DNA from: Termitomyces sp. T153
Lineage: Eukaryota; Basidiomycota; Agaricomycetes; Agaricales; Lyophyllaceae
DNA: 64,000 nt
Direction: 5' to 3'
NCBI GenBank assembly: GCA_018296165.2
Contig: JACKQL020000030.1
Span: 248,001 to 312,000 of the forward strand
The notes under the pieces are model-generated. The model was not told where the DNA came from. It did not search any database and was given only the letters and a program-made list of their open reading frames with translations. Numbering within the stretch: the first letter of the stretch is position 1; each line of letters begins with the position of its first letter. Below are positions 37,501 to 47,558 of this stretch, piece after piece. A program made the position numbers and the translations under genes.

Positions 37501-37789
37501 CCCCAGGTTCCATGCAAGTTTACTCAAATGGCACATACCCAACAATCCAGCTCTCTTCCCCAACAGAGAATATGCATGGCCTGGGCCAGTGGTGACAGAA
37601 GATGGCACGAAGGACTAGTAAATGATCAAAAAGATCATCGATGCACGACACCGTGGATGGGGAAAACAGTACCTGGTGCGATGGGTCAGGTATGGGCCCG
37701 ACCATGACAAGTGGCTTCCCGGGGTGGAACTGGAGGACTGCGAGGCTCTGGACGCATGGGAGGCCGAGAACAGGGTGGAAGTTTGATGG
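34590..37789 (+). pseudogene. Element B pol: RT, RNase H, integrase, chromodomain
   Basis: RT starts near 35103 ([20 protein letters not shown]) and changes frame before 35297. The long frame 35297-36910 holds the intact YMDD box, FLGHTISAEGI, RNase H (VTTDTSDRRTGAVLS, HKQELLAIV, YTDYRTLEYF), the HHCC zinc domain (LAHNNLGHFG to CIPCQRN) and integrase (GIDFVGPLP, IISDRD). A TGA at 36908-36910 sits where a Trp codon is likely. The same frame continues to 37495 with the DGGSERTNK glutamate. After further stops (37493, 37616-37621) the chromodomain reads QYLVRWVRYGPDHDKWLP. The preceding 34590-35100 is a linker. Confidence 0.85.
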
Positions 37790-37806
37790 GGAATGTGAAG
37801 TTTCTG

Positions 37807-37819
37807 AAGGGGGGAGGAG
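37807..37819 (+). other. Polypurine tract of element B
   Basis: AAGGGGGGAGGAG lies immediately upstream of the 3' LTR, where plus-strand DNA synthesis of an LTR retrotransposon is primed. Confidence 0.8.
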
Positions 37820-38062
37820 TGTAAGGATGCTGGGGCATTCTCACAACGAAACAAGAAGTAAAGTTGAGATAAGTGGGGTCACGTGACACATGCTAGACCA
37901 ATTTGGAAACTCACCCTTGTTGTTCTCTCAACTAATTTACGAACAACAAAGGTGAGGAAAGACCTATATTATATTTCATGATGTAAACTAATTTACACAC
38001 AACAAAGAAACCGTTGTCTTGTCTGTTGGTTCAAGTGAGGCTGATAAACTGTCAGCCTTTCA
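37820..38062 (+). repeat. 3' LTR of element B
   Basis: 243 bp, the same length and ends as the 5' LTR, with 12 mismatches by eye, 11 of them transitions. Several pair CA in one LTR with TG or CG in the other. It is followed by the TSD CAAGT. Confidence 0.9.
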
Positions 38063-38067
38063 CAAGT

Positions 38068-38940
38068 CAAATGAAGGTTTGGAGAACACATCCTCAAATG
38101 CATGAAGGTTTGGAGAACACATCCTCAAATGCATGAAGATAGGGGGGTACCACATTCTGGAACTCTTGAGGCATGGCATTAGCAGCAAATGCCTGGGCCA
38201 GCCATTGAGACATGGTCTGGCTAGCCCAGATCTCCATGACAGAGAGTAGTGGGTGTATGGTGGTAGCATAGATTTGATCCCCTGCTTCTACCACTTTGTC
38301 TGGAAGCTCCAGCTTGCATATGCCACCAAAGTCCCCTCTATGCTCCTCCTCTGGGGCTGCACTGTTGCTCCAATTGTCCTTGTAAAGGGCCTCTCTATGA
38401 GGAAATGCCAGAGGTGGGGGATCTAGAGGTCTAGATCTGCAAAGGGGAGAGGGCTGGCATGATATGCATGGATAGCTGCATGCTCCCAAACTCAGGTCTG
38501 GTGCTCTGCTCTGTCCTCCATAGCATAGGTGGAACACTTCCAGGGGCACCTGCTCATGGTTACCTCCCCTTTGGTCCAATCACGCTTGGGGTTGTGCTCC
38601 TGGAGCCATGTGAAACCAAGGATCATATCCTGCCTTTCTAAGCTGGTGATGGTGAATACAGCGTGCTCCACATGGTTACAATAATGGAGGACCAGATCAA
38701 CCATGGAGTTGATGGCACCTGCTTTGTTAGGTGTTTCATTGATTTTGTAGACAGGAATGGGCTTGGGTAGGGGCTGTGTGGTCAGGCCATGGCATTTGAC
38801 AAACTCCAAGTCCAGGAACAGTCCCATCACTCCACTGTCCAGAAGAGCTGTGACTCCACAGGTTTGCTGAGTATCTGTTGTCTCAATCTCTATATTGAGG
38901 TGCTGATGTGCCCCTATGCTGCCTAGTGCCATGCAGGAAA
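38068..38940 (-). pseudogene. Element A protease-to-RT linker
   Basis: Minus-strand text from 38940: CGVTALLDSGVMGLFLDLEF (a DSG retropepsin site), MILGFTWLQEHNPKRDW, then REALYKDNWS, LPDKVVEAGDQIYATTIHP and HAFEDVFSKPS leading into RT. A 31-bp tandem duplication (38071-38101 and 38102-38132) repeats the codons for HAFEDVFSKP and causes a shift. Element C has the matching region at 45340-46170. Confidence 0.75.
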
Positions 38941-40015
38941 CCTGAAAAGAAAACCCAACACTAGTCACTAGATAGGGTAGCTGGTAGTAGGAAGTTATTA
39001 GTTGAAGGCAAGTCAGTAACCATTCCAGAGAATGAGAGCGAGTGCTGTGTTGAAAAGGTGAAGTTGAAATGGTTGCTATTGCTAGCCTAAGTTGCTAGTA
39101 ACAGGAAGAAAAATGGATGGAGACAGAAAGCATTGCTAAGACAAAGTGACCTTTTAACAGTGGTAGAGGAGTTAGGAAGTAGAATAGAGAAGGGAAAGAT
39201 GGCAATAAGGAGACTGAACAAGGGATGAATGTAGACTGGTCACTAGCCACAGTTGCTAACATTGCTAAGTTGAGATAACACAAAGAGCACCCAGAATTAG
39301 TACCACACTAGGTTGGGGTCAAAGTTGGTAAGACTTGTTGCTAAGTCATTGTCAATGGTGAAAGAGGGAATAGAGTAAAGGTAGAAGCAGAGTGAAATCT
39401 CAAGCTGGTAGGCTTAGAGATGGATGGGTTCGATTCAAGGGGAGTCAGTCCAATGGAATTCTCTGTTGTAGTGGCTATTTACAGGCAGTATTTATACTGT
39501 TCAAAAGTATAGTATGGGAAAGTAAGCAAATAATTCCCATTAGCAATGGCATCTGCCAAGATGTTTATGGTTCATACGAGGCATCAATCTGTAACTGAGT
39601 GAAAACTATAAGCAAAGTCTCTGAATTGTAGATGCCATTCAAGTATGTTGGTAAGCTCAACAAGAGAAATGATAAGTAAAAAAAAACATGTCTGGAAATA
39701 TGTCCATATATGGGGAAAGAAAGCAGTTTTGTTGCTAAGGGGTCACTAGAGTTGCTAATAATCATTGCTAGGAAAGGTCTCAGCCTTATTGTTCTAGACC
39801 CAAAGTCCAGACTCCACATGATATTTCCTCATAATCAATAAGTCTCATGGTCACTGAGGTCCCATGCAAGGGCTATGTTGGTCCAGACCTTGGGCTAGGC
39901 CCCATGTGCTGAGTGTTGTGACTTGTGCCAAATTAAAATAGTCAGCTGCTGCTAAGTCCAAAATGCCACAAATGGTGCTCAGCAACAACTGGGTCTTATC
40001 AGCACAGGGAGTTGG
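38941..40015 (+). repeat. LTR-like insertion of family G inside element A
   Basis: This block separates two parts of element A that are contiguous in element C (LPNSL-coding text near 45355). Its right two thirds (about 39285-40005) align with 51431-52225 upstream of element G: shared GCTATTTACAGGCAGTATT-like, TCATGGTCACT, CCAGACCTTGGGCTA and GCAACAA-TGGGTCTTATCA blocks. It is therefore probably a G LTR plus a little leader, possibly truncated. Exact ends and a TSD could not be fixed. Confidence 0.55.
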
Positions 40016-41497
40016 CAGATGGGGCAGAGGCCATCACATACTATCAGGGCATTTGACACACCCAAGTGGGGCCACAATAATGGACCTTTGGAGGTGTCAG
40101 GGAGCTTGGGGGGAGGGGCTCTAGAGTTAGTGTTTGTATGTCTGAACAGGGGCATTGAGGTTCTTCTGTCTCAGAATGAAGAGCATTGGAAAAGGCAGTT
40201 TCATTTTCTATCAGCAGATATGGGAACCTATTAGCACTCAGCAATGGAGGCATACACCTCATCTGTTGCTCAACTAAAAATCCACCTCCAGCTCCAGAGG
40301 TGAGGCACACATACTGATATTCTGTGGGGTCAACTCTGGTGTAGGCTCATCCAGCAATGGAGCTCCAGTGGCATCCTTTGTGGCCAGCAGCTGCAGGAGG
40401 AGTTCTTCCTGCTCCGCTGTGGAAAGGTAGCATACCTCCAGGCCCAGGGGGCAGTGTCATGCAAAGTGCCCAGGCTTCTGGCATCTCCAGCACAGCAGCA
40501 GGGCAGTGCAGAGCTGCCTGGCAGCATCCATGTTCATGGGGATCCCCAGCAGCAGGGGGCATGCTGCAGGGATAGCCAGAGTAAAGGCTGGCATTGGACA
40601 GGCAGGTGCAGAGTGGTGGCAATTGCTGATTGGAGCTGGGCACAGCATAGAATGGGGGTGGTGGAGCTCCCTCCAGATCTCCATGAGTTGCCATTGGTCC
40701 TGGGCCACCTCATACTACAACACAATCTTTTCATTATTGGGGTGACCCTCCACCAGATTGTCAATGCATTTTACCAGTGTGGGGTGCAAGCCATTCTGGA
40801 AAATAAGGCATAGTTGGAGGCCATTGGGGTAAGCAGCCTGCTCCACTAGAGCCTGGAACAAGTCAATGTACTCATCCAGTGTACACTTCCCTTGTCTATA
40901 CTGCTCCCTATCACATAGCATTATGGCTGCAGTCTTAGTGGGGTCTAATGGGAAAAACTCTGCATAGAAGTCCTTCTCAAAGGTGCCCCAGTCTGGAAAG
41001 CTTCCAACACCTCCAGAGTGGTGAAAGACTCACAGCACATAAGTAGAAGCACATCTGGTTTTCATGTATGACAGCACCTAGGTTATTTTCAATGCATTGG
41101 AGTCAAAGGCATCCTTGCTGAGGTGGATATAGGTGAGGCAGGACTGTAGGAATTGCTCCCTGCTGGAGCAGGCACCATTGTATGCATCTGGTAGTGTGGG
41201 ATGTGGAATCTGTGGCTGTAAGGTCATCAGAGCTGCAGAGATGGGTGCAGATGTGGTTGGGGCTGGTTTTGCAGCCACAGGAGGGGTGGAGTTAGGGGGT
41301 AGGCATTCAAGCAGTGCCTGGAGGGATTGGGAGATAAGATTGGTTGTTTGATGGAGGGTAGAGAGTTTGGTAGTATAGTGGGTGAGAGATGATTGCATTA
41401 ATTGCACCTGGGTTTCTAGGTGAAGCAGGTGAGTCCAGGCTTTGTCCTGCAGGGCCAGGGCCTCCAAGGGTGTGTCTGGGTTAGCAAGCTGAGCCAT
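40016..41497 (-). pseudogene. Element A gag with CCHC zinc knuckle
   Basis: The N-terminal frame 41497-41078 encodes a coiled-coil-like segment (LQDKAWTHLLHLETQVQLMQ) and LPDAYNGACSSREQFLQSCL. The capsid frame 40921-40715 reads LDEYIDLFQALVEQA and CIDNLVEGHPN. The knuckle near 40490-40440 reads CWRCQKPGHFA, a TGA stop, then HC; the stop is probably a decayed CGA arginine codon. The frame is broken several times. Confidence 0.75.
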
Positions 41498-41603
41498 AGA
41501 ACTCTGTGGTGTTTAGTCCTGATGGGGAAGAAACAGGTAGTGGCTCAGAGGTTCCTTGTGGCTATGAGGGGCTTCCAGACCAGTTTTAGGAGACTTGTTC
41601 TGC

Positions 41604-41939
41604 TATAAGGGCAACCTCCAGAGCAGTGAATTGGAGTCATGCAGCTAGTAGAGGGGAATCCAAAGTTTATTAGCAGAGTAGACAACAATACAATCAGTAA
41701 CTAATCACCTAGCAGAGGGGAATCTGAAAAGAACAAGTCTAAGGATCCCCACTGCTTAGTATGGTGCATTAGCAGGCAGTGGAGGCATGGGAACTACTGT
41801 ACAGATGACTGGAGCTACTCCTAACCCTAGGGCAATGATTGCTGAGGTAATACAGAGAACTCCACAGTTCTCCAGAGATCTCCAGGGTTCCAGAAAAAGC
41901 CCTGAAGATGTCAAACAAGCTGTGGAGGTGCTGGAACAT
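41604..41939 (-). repeat. 5' LTR of element A, truncated
   Basis: Matches the 29267-29635 LTR from its inner end (CTATAAGGGCAACCTCC) out to GAGGTGCTGGAACA at 41939. There homology stops and KDZ-like sequence begins, so about 33 bp of the outer end are missing. Confidence 0.75.
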
Positions 41940-43310
41940 AGCTTCCACTTCTTCTGCTGCAGTGATGCATTAAAGTTGGAGTTTTGTATATTGTTTGTCT
42001 TGTGAGTGTTCCCAGACCTTTGCAGCCTCAGTTCTTAGAGAATGTCTTGGACAAAAGGGAAGCTGAGAATTGGCATAAAAATAAGGCACATACTGTTCAC
42101 TCATAATATCAATTCCACATATGATCAGAACACTGGAGGAGATATGAGCATGTAAAGATGTTTCATCTGTAGTGCCAGCTTTACAAGCTTCTGCCTGGCT
42201 CAGTTGCCAATGCACTGCAGCCTATGATGGTGGTGTAGTGACACAGAAAATGCATTGGCATAATGACAGAATATAATGCATTACTAAACATACACTCAAT
42301 GTTAGTTACCAATGGATTTGTTTGTGCCTCCTTTGAGTTCTTCTCCCATGCTTATATTTCAATTGTACATTAGGAAACCCAATTCTGAGCAAGATACATG
42401 GTGAGTTCTATCTGTGCAATGATGTGGTCAGTCATAATGCTTGTTGCAGTGTTGAACTTCCTTGAGAAAACTACACCCTATAAAACTTCAGATTGTCTGA
42501 ATGTGAACAGGAAGCATACATGACTCACCCATACAAACAGTTCTCCTCCAATTACAATTGCTGAAGTGACTGTCTAGTGTATCCTGGCATGAACTTGGTC
42601 TCATGTCTTTTGTACTGGCAGCTAATAGGTCAACCTCTGCCCAGCATCATTTTCAGGCTTCTTGATTTCTATGACTGACTCTGGAGCCATTGTTGAAGGA
42701 GTAAGTGGTGCAACAACTAACCATGTGTGCTAGTAAATGAAACTTGGGGACAAAGTATCTGATATTATCACATGAGTCAAAGATGAGGGAATCATGCTCA
42801 AGCTTTTCCATCTACTTCTTGATATTTGCTGACCACTGACAAGCAATGTCATAGGATACAATGAAGCATATCAGATCTGAGCCAATGATGATCTGATAGA
42901 AAAAATAATCTATCTTACAATAATTATAGCTAAGTCAATTAATCAAAGCTTGTGATAGATAGACTATCAGTAACTCACCACTCTTCTATTTGCAGATCTC
43001 CAATGGAGGAAGGGCACTTCATATCATGGCAAATACATTCTATTGTCCCAACACTAGTTGTTGCATGGCCCTGGCTAGGTTTAGAGTTAGACCAATTCAC
43101 AGCATCATGATGTGAACAGTTTGACTTCTGCCATTGAAAGTTAGTTTTACAGAGGCTGTAATACATTAGCACTACACACTAGTTCAACTTCATCCTTATA
43201 TGTTTCTTGTAGAGTTTCTCCTGTACAACTAATGCAAATCCATTGCCAAGATTGGGATTGAGGGTGTTACTGGACACCTGATGCTGGCAGGATGATATAA
43301 CATCCCCTGT
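41940..43310 (-). pseudogene. KDZ (Kyakuja-Dileera-Zisupton) transposase relic
   Basis: Minus-strand text carries the hallmark order of the KDZ transposase domain: PSSIGDLQIEEW (near 43000), VSYDIACQWSANI (about 42860), VPKFHLLAHM (about 42740), CWAEVDLLAASTKDM and QDTLDSHFSNCNWRR (42640-42560), and ISSSVLI (about 42130), which matches the HxEISPSVLI-type C-terminal region of mushroom copies. The frame is interrupted by several stops and shifts. KDZ elements are cut-and-paste DNA transposons; this copy lies between the facing LTRs of A and C. Confidence 0.75.
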
Positions 43311-43324
43311 CATTACAGGATATG

Positions 43325-43734
43325 TGTCAGAGGACTTCCATTTCTGACCTCTGTGACTTGTTCCAGCATCTCCATAGCTTGTTTGATGTCTCTGGGGATT
43401 GTTTGATGTCTCTGGGGCTTGTTTGATGTCTCTGGGGCTTGTTACAGAGCCACAGAAACCTCTGGAGAACTATGGGACTTTCTGCATTACCTCATCAATC
43501 ACTTTCCTAGGGGTAGGAGTAGCTCCAGTTGTCTGTACAGCTGTTCCCATGCCTCCACTGCCCACTGATGCACCACATCAAGCAGTGGGGATCCTTAGAC
43601 TGGTTCTCTTCAGATTCCCCTCTGCTAAGTGATTAGTTACTGTTGTATCATTGTCTACTACTTGCTAACATACTTTGGATTCCCCTCTGCTAGCTGCATG
43701 ACTCAGATCTGCTGCCCCAGAGATTGCTCTTACA
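43325..43734 (+). repeat. 5' LTR of element C with a 20-bp triplication
   Basis: Begins TGTCAGAGGACTTCC and ends GCTCTTACA (410 bp). It exceeds the A LTR partly because GTTTGATGTCTCTGGGGCTT is repeated three times in tandem at 43381-43440. Confidence 0.8.
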
Positions 43735-43837
43735 GCAGGACAAGTCTCCTAAAACTAGTCTGGAAGCCCCTCATAGCTGCAAGGAACCTCTGAGCTGCTA
43801 TCTGTTGCTTCTCCACCAGGATTAAGCATTGCAGAGT

Positions 43838-46170
43838 TCTATGTCTCAGCTCACCAATCCAGACACCCCTCAGAGGCTCTGGTGGCACAGGATGAAGCCT
43901 GGACTCACCTGCTACACCTAGAAACCCAGGTGCAATTAACACAATCATCTTTCACCCACTACACAACCAAACTCTCCACCCTCCATTAAACCACAGATCT
44001 TATCTCCCTATTGCTTTAGGCACTGCTTGAATGCCTACCTCCTATCTCTGCACCTCCCCTGGCTATGGAACCAGCCCCAACTGATTCTGCACCTGCCTCC
44101 ATAGCTCCAGTAACCCTACAGCTGTGGGTTCCATGCCCCACACTACCAGATGCATACAATGGTGCTTGCTTTGGCAGGGAACATTTCCTCCAATTCTGCC
44201 TCACCTACATCCACCTCAGTAGGGATGTCTTTGACTGCAATGCATTGAAAATAGCCTGAGTACTGTCATACATGAAGACTGGACATGCCTCCACCTACAC
44301 ATTATGAGTTTTCCATTGCCCCAGAGGTGTTGGAAGTTTCCTGGACTGGGATGCCTTTGAGAAGGACTTCCATATGGAGTTTTTCCTGCTAGACCCCACC
44401 AAGACTGCTGCCTTGATGCTACATTACAGGGAGCAGTATGGGCAAGGGAAGTATACACTGGATGAGTACATTGACTCTTTTTGGGCACTGGTTGAGCAAG
44501 CTGCCTACCCCAATGACCTTCAGTTATGTCTCACATTCTGGGATGGCCTGCACTCCATGCTAGTGGAATGCATTGACAATCTTGTGGAGGGCCACCTAGA
44601 TGATGAAAGGATTGCTTCATAGTATGATGTAGCCTGGGATCAGTGGCAACTCATGGAGATTTGGAGGGAGCTCCACTGCTCACATCCTATGCTATGCCCA
44701 GCTCTGGCCAATAGCCTCTGCCACTCTGTACCTGCTCACCCAATGCCTGCCCCTACTCCTGCCATCCCTGCAACATGCTCTCTGCTACCAGGCATTCCCA
44801 TGGATGTGGATGCAGCCAGACAGCTTCATGCCACACTACTACTGTGCCAGAAATGCCAGAAGCCTGGGCACTTTGCATGACACTGCTCCTTGGGTCTGGA
44901 GGTATGTTACCTCTCCATGACAGAGCAGGAGGAACTCCTTCTGCAGCTGCTGGCTGCAAAGGATGCTGCTGGAGCTCTGTCACCAGATGAGCTGACACTG
45001 GAGTTGACCCTGGATGAGATCAGCACTTGCACATCACCACTGGAGCTGGAGGAGGATTTTTAGTTGAGCAATGGATGAGGTGTACACCTCCATTGCTGGG
45101 TGCTAACACATTCTTGTGTTTGTCATTAGAAAATAAAATTGCCTTTTCTGATGCCCCTCATTCTAAGACAGAAGAGCCTCAATGCTCCCCTCCAGACATA
45201 CAAATATCAGCTCTGAAGCCCCTGCCCAGTTCCCCATATCAGCTATGAAGCCCCTGCTCAGTTCCCCAGCACCTACTAGGATCCACCAGTGCCACCCTGC
45301 CTGGGCATGCCAAATGCCCCAACAGTATGTAATGGCTTCAAGCCTGTTTGCCAATTCCCTGCATCTTGATGTGGAGATAAAGGCCATGAACACCCAGCAA
45401 ATCTGTGGAGTCACTGCTCTTTTAGATAGCAGAGCAACAGGACTGTTCTTGGACTTGCTACAGCCTGACTGAGCAGCCCCCCCCCTCAAGCCCATTTCAG
45501 TCTACAACATTGATGGAACACCCAACAAAGCAGATGCCATCAACTCTGTAGTCAATGTCCTCCTCCATTATTGGAATCATGTGGAGCATGCTATTTTCAC
45601 CATTATGAGCTTGGGTAAACATGATATGGTCCTTGGTTTCACATGGCTCTGCAAGCACAACCCCAAAGTAGATTGGACTAAGGGCAAGGTAACTATGAGC
45701 AGGTGCCCTCAGAAGTGCTCTGCCTGTGCTGTCAGCAACAGGAAAGAATGCCAGGCTCAAGTTATAGAGCATGCAGCCATCTGTGCATGTCACATGGGGC
45801 CTCTTCTCTTTGCTGATCTGGACATTCTGAATCCCCTGCCTCTGGTGTTCCCTTGTAGAGAGGCCCTCTATGAGGATGACTGGAGTAGTGTCAGAGCCCC
45901 AGGAGATGAATATGGGGAGGAGTTTGGTGGCATACATGAGCCAGAGCTCCTGGACAAAGTAGTAGAGGTGGAGAACCAGATCTATGCCACCACTGTACAT
46001 TCCCTGCCCTTCACTGCAGAGATCTGGGCTAGCCAGACCACATCCCAGCAGCTGGCCCAGGCATTTGCTGCCAATGCCATGCCCTGAGAGTTCTGAGATG
46101 TTGTACCTCTCTACCTCAATGTGTTCAAGGATGTTTTTTCCAAAGCCTTGTACAACTCACTCCTAGGATA
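43838..46170 (+). pseudogene. Element C gag and protease region
   Basis: Gag pieces: DEAWTHLLHLETQVQL (43890-43940), LPDAYNGACFGREHFLQ (44140-44190) and the capsid frame 44374-44622 with LDEYIDSFWALVEQA. The knuckle CQKCQKPGHFA is followed by TGA at 44878-44880 and HC, the same nonsense position as in element A. Protease pieces follow: ICGVTALLDSRATGLFLDL (45390-45460; DSR where DSG is expected) and MVLGFTWLCKHNPKVDW. The linker matches A at 38940-38070 without the insertions that A carries. Confidence 0.75.
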
Positions 46171-46252
46171 CAAGCAGTGGGACCATGCCATTGAACTACT
46201 GCCTGATTCCATGCCCTCCAGCTATCAAGTTTACCTGCTAGCACCCAGGGAG

Positions 46253-47558
46253 CAGGATGAGCTTGATGCCTTTATGCAAGAGAATCTGAATTCCAGTTGT
46301 ATACACCCTTCCAAGTCTCTGATATCTTCTCCTATCTTCTTTATTAAGAAGAAAGATGGCTTGCTCTGACTGGTCCAGGACTATCAGGTTCTCAATGCCA
46401 TGATGGTGAAGAACTGCTACCCCCTCCCCCTCATCTCTGAGCTCATAACAACCTCCAGGGTATGCAATACTTCACTAAACTGGACATCTGGTGGGGCTAC
46501 AGCAATATGTGTATCCAGGAGGGAGACAAATGGAAGGCCATTTTCCAGACCAACCAGGGATTGTTTGAACCTCTCATTATATTCTTTGGACTCACCAACA
46601 GCCCAGCCACCTTGCAGACAATTATGAATGACATCTTCCAGGACCTCATTGCAGAGGGTGTAGTGTGTGTATACCTTGACAACATTCTCAACTACACTAA
46701 AATGATGGAAGAGCACTATTGGATCACTTGCCTCATCTTGCAATGTCTCCACCAGCACCAGCTCTACCTTAAACTGGAGAAGTGTGAGTTTGAGCAGATC
46801 CAGATTGAATATCTTGGCCTGATCATCTCATATGGAGCTGTGGAGATGGACCTGGTGAAGGTAGCAGGTGTGGCAGAGTGGCTGGAGCCCAAGAACAAGA
46901 AGAAGGTGCAGGCATTCCTGGGTTTTGTGAACTTCTACTGGAGATTCATCCAGGACTTCTCACATCATGCCTACTTGCTATTTGACCTTACTGGGAAGAA
47001 CATTGCATGGAGTTGGGGGCCTCCAGAGCAGATGGCCTTTGATGCCCTCAAGTGTGCCATGACCTTGAGACCTGTCCTCCTCTTCCTAGATGATAACTCC
47101 CCTTTCTGGGTAGAAGCTGGCAGCTCTGACTTTGCCACTGGAGCCATTCTTTCACAGCAATCCCCAGAGGATGGGAAGTGGCATCTAGTGGCCTTCTACT
47201 CCAAGAGCTTAGACATGGTAGAGCAGAACTATGAGATCCATGACAAGGAGATGCTGGCTATCATCTGGTTGTTTGAGGAGTGGCGGCACTTCCTGGAAGG
47301 TGCACAGCATAAGTTCAATGTCTGGACAGATCATAAGAACCTTGAATACTTCCAGACAGCCAAGGAGCTCAACTGCTGACAGGCCTGATGGTCCCTTTAC
47401 CTAGCCAATTTTGACTTCTTCTGCATCACAAGCCTGGCTAGAGAATGGGGAAACCAGACACTCTGTTCCAGAGAGTAGACGTAGACCATGACATGGAGGG
47501 GGAGGACAACAGCAACATTGTGCTCCTCTGCCCTGAACTGTTCACAATCCAAGCCATG
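46253..47558 (+). pseudogene. Element C RT/RNase H tract nearly identical to element A
   Basis: The 305-codon frame at 46462-47379 has the same protein sequence as 32309-31392 on the other strand, including the YLDN box and the stop after ELNC. I noticed only a couple of mismatches over about 1.3 kb. Identity begins at CAGGATGAGCTTGATG (46253) and ends near AAGCCATG (47558); outside these points the two copies differ every few bases. Confidence 0.9.

Larger units (their letters stand above)
32617..38062 (+). mobile_element. Full-length Ty3 chromovirus B, nested in A, TSD CAAGT
   Basis: A 5446-bp element bounded by 243-bp LTRs and flanked by CAAGT at 32612-32616 and 38063-38067. Gag, protease, RT, RNase H, integrase and a chromodomain occur in order on the plus strand. 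Removing the element and one TSD copy rejoins element A in frame (…VFSKPSFDLL then SKHKRWDHTIEL on the minus strand). The two LTRs differ at 12 positions by my count. CpG is clearly commoner than in A, consistent with a later arrival. Several stops and at least one shift make it inactive. Confidence 0.9.
29267..41939 (-). mobile_element. Chromovirus (Ty3) element A, interrupted by element B and an LTR-like insertion
   Basis: The minus-strand order is 5' LTR (41939-41604, truncated), gag (41497-40440), protease/linker (to about 40019, then 38968-38070), RT and RNase H (32610-31390), integrase (30923-30300), chromodomain (29900-29640) and 3' LTR (29635-29267). The domain order and the integrase-then-chromodomain end identify a Ty3 chromovirus close to the Tf2-like elements common in mushrooms. 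Element B (32617-38062) and a block at about 38941-40015 are nested in it. Every domain has stops or shifts, and CpG is nearly absent, so it is non-autonomous. Confidence 0.85.

Noticed and set aside
29267..41939. Treating 29.3-32.6 kb and 38.1-41.9 kb as two different elements
   Set aside because: Gag/protease lie on one side and RT/integrase on the other, same strand, and the reading frame rejoins exactly when B is removed.
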